NCBI RefSeq assembly: GCF_003610295.1
Contig: NZ_RAPV01000001.1
Coordinates: 1,302,001 to 1,366,000, forward strand
DNA: 64,000 bases
From: Paraburkholderia sp. BL23I1N1
GTDB taxonomy: Bacteria; Pseudomonadota; Gammaproteobacteria; Burkholderiales; Burkholderiaceae
Direction: 5' to 3'
The translations under genes and the position numbers were made by a program. Positions 63,212-64,000 of this stretch are shown here, one piece after another. The first letter of the stretch is position 1. Each line of letters begins with the position of its first letter. The notes beneath the pieces are model-generated. The model did no database searches. It was given only the letters and a program-made list of their open reading frames with translations, and was not told the DNA's origin.

Positions 63212-64000
63212 GCTACTTTGGCCTCGTCGCTATTGAACAGATCGGCAGGCGAAGCCCTCTTCGTCGACTTCTTCGCGGCGATCGGTTTCTTCGGCGCTTG
63301 TGCCTTCTTTGCTGCGGGGGGCTTCTTGGCGGGCGCAGCCTTTTTGCCTGCTGCCTTTGCTGGCGGCTTGGGCGCGTTGGCGGGCATCTTCTTCGCGGGT
63401 ATCGGTGTCGGCCGCTTCGGCTTCATGTCGCCTTCGACATGTTTGCGCACGAGGCCCGGGTCGATGCCACGCACGCGCGCGGTTGCTTCGAGCAGCTCGG
63501 GCTTGGCGCTCGAATAGTTCTCGGCGACCGATTCGCCGATTAGCGCGATATCCATCACCAGGCGCCCGAGCGCTTCCGAATCGTTCTTCTCGAACTCGTC
63601 GACCTTTTTCGCAAAGTCGGCTTCGCTTATCGCCTTCGAGCCCCAGTCGTAAAGCTTCGAGAGACGGCGCTGGTTCTCATTCCAGAGACGCCGATAGAAG
63701 GTGACAGCGACGATCTTCAGATCGAAATCGTCAAGGCCTGTCCCGCTGTGCTTTTCGCGAACCCGACGGAATAGCTCGCCGCGGTATGCATCGGCCGCTT
63801 TTTTCTTGGCGTTCTCCGCCGACTGGGACGGATTAGACGAGCCGGCGCTGCGCGCCTGGATGCCCTTGTCGGCGAGTGCTTTCTTCAGATCCGACTTGTG
63901 CATGACGTCGACCAGCTGCCCGTCGTACGGTGTCTCGAGCAGGGCGGCCGTCTTGACGCCTTTCGCGCCGAGGATCTGGCGGAAGGTACGCGATTTCGCG
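63175..64000 (-). CDS. Phage protein with histone-H1-like tail, possibly ParB-like (5' end outside window)
   Basis: The frame is open through the window edge (RTFRQILGAKGVKTAALLET precedes ATG 63903), so the N-terminus is missing; at least 274 residues are visible. The helical middle (ELFRRVREKHSGTGLDDFDL) is followed by a strongly basic tail of about 55 residues made of Lys/Ala/Pro units (PAKAAGKKAAPAKKPPAAKK) ending SPADLFNSDEAKVAWPFP. The tail resembles histone-H1-like nucleoid proteins. A ParB-type phage protein is my best guess for the whole, with low certainty. Confidence 0.55.
   Translation of the reverse strand, partial: AKSRTFRQILGAKGVKTAALLETPYDGQLVDVMHKSDLKKALADKGIQARSAGSSNPSQSAENAKKKAADAYRGELFRRVREKHSGTGLDDFDLKIVAVTFYRRLWNENQRRLSKLYDWGSKAISEADFAKKVDEFEKNDSEALGRLVMDIALIGESVAENYSSAKPELLEATARVRGIDPGLVRKHVEGDMKPKRPTPIPAKKMPANAPKPPAKAAGKKAAPAKKPPAAKKAQAPKKPIAAKKSTKRASPADLFNSDEAKVAWPFPTDSGRRP

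Larger units (their letters stand above)
55282..64000. mobile_element. Prophage (integrase end, continues beyond the window)
   Basis: From the integrase onward almost every gene is on the minus strand, short, and overlaps its neighbour by 4 bases. Several are typical phage products: tyrosine integrase, DUF4224-like, J-domain, ASCH, Gp37/Gp68, methyltransferase and Ead-like proteins. No housekeeping gene occurs. The left boundary lies between 55282 and 55398; the right boundary is outside the window. Confidence 0.88.

Noticed and set aside
63250..63420. Repetitive GGCTTCTTGGCGGGC-type DNA near the window end
   Set aside because: It encodes the Lys/Ala/Pro tail of the minus-strand phage protein, so it is not a separate repeat element.

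Overview
The window is a high-GC chromosomal segment of a beta-proteobacterium, most probably Burkholderia sensu lato (Paraburkholderia-like). I infer this from the gene set and order: a homodimeric aceE with two-lipoyl aceF and lipoyl-bearing lpdA, a PhaP phasin, iscRSUA-hscBA-fdx-iscX, recJ-prfB-lysS, and glnA-ntrB-ntrC. No database search was possible, so the genus is an inference.

Layout. 1-2.4 kb: a truncated sterol-desaturase-family gene, an EI24 membrane protein and a frameshifted molybdopterin-binding (CinA-like) gene. 2.8-8.1 kb: a rhodanese facing away from the nitrogen cluster glnA-ntrB-ntrC, where the glnA upstream region holds a sigma-54 element and an NtrC-type palindrome. 8.2-14.3 kb: an S9 peptidase, exonuclease III, a small hypothetical gene, the initiator tRNA-fMet with clear promoter and terminator, an Asp/Glu-racemase-family gene and a cytosine-deaminase-like amidohydrolase. 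14.4-21.4 kb: oligopeptidase A, a frameshifted acyltransferase, folD and the DUF3300-DUF2950 pair. 21.4-23.4 kb: a complete IS1634-like element with terminal inverted repeats and a 6-bp target duplication, inserted 20 bp upstream of the DUF3300 start codon.

23.9-33.8 kb: a FixL/FixJ-like two-component system divergent from the pyruvate dehydrogenase genes aceE, aceF and lpdA. 34.1-36.7 kb: a phasin with a strong promoter flanked by two palindromic candidate PhaR sites, then the periplasmic endopeptidase pbpG. 36.8-40.1 kb: an IclR regulator divergent from lutA-lutB, with no lutC directly downstream. 40.2-48.3 kb: a Tyr/Gly-rich lipoprotein, a small exported peptide, a low-molecular-weight phosphatase and the whole ISC Fe-S assembly cluster behind two tandem IscR-type sites. 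48.4-55.3 kb: a glycine-zipper protein and the minus-strand run RpfE-like gene, recJ, prfB (with the classical RF2 +1 frameshift) and lysS.

55.4-64 kb is the integrase end of a prophage that continues past the window. It is a compact minus-strand operon in which most genes overlap by four bases. It carries a tyrosine integrase, a DUF4224-like protein, a J-domain protein, an ASCH protein, a Gp37/Gp68 (DUF5131) protein, a methyltransferase, an Ead/Ea22-like modular protein, a Cys-rich small protein and a protein with a histone-H1-like Lys/Ala/Pro tail.

Three genes (around 2130, 17466 and 58421) are each broken by one extra base in a T or A run. This pattern suggests sequencing error at least as much as real decay.
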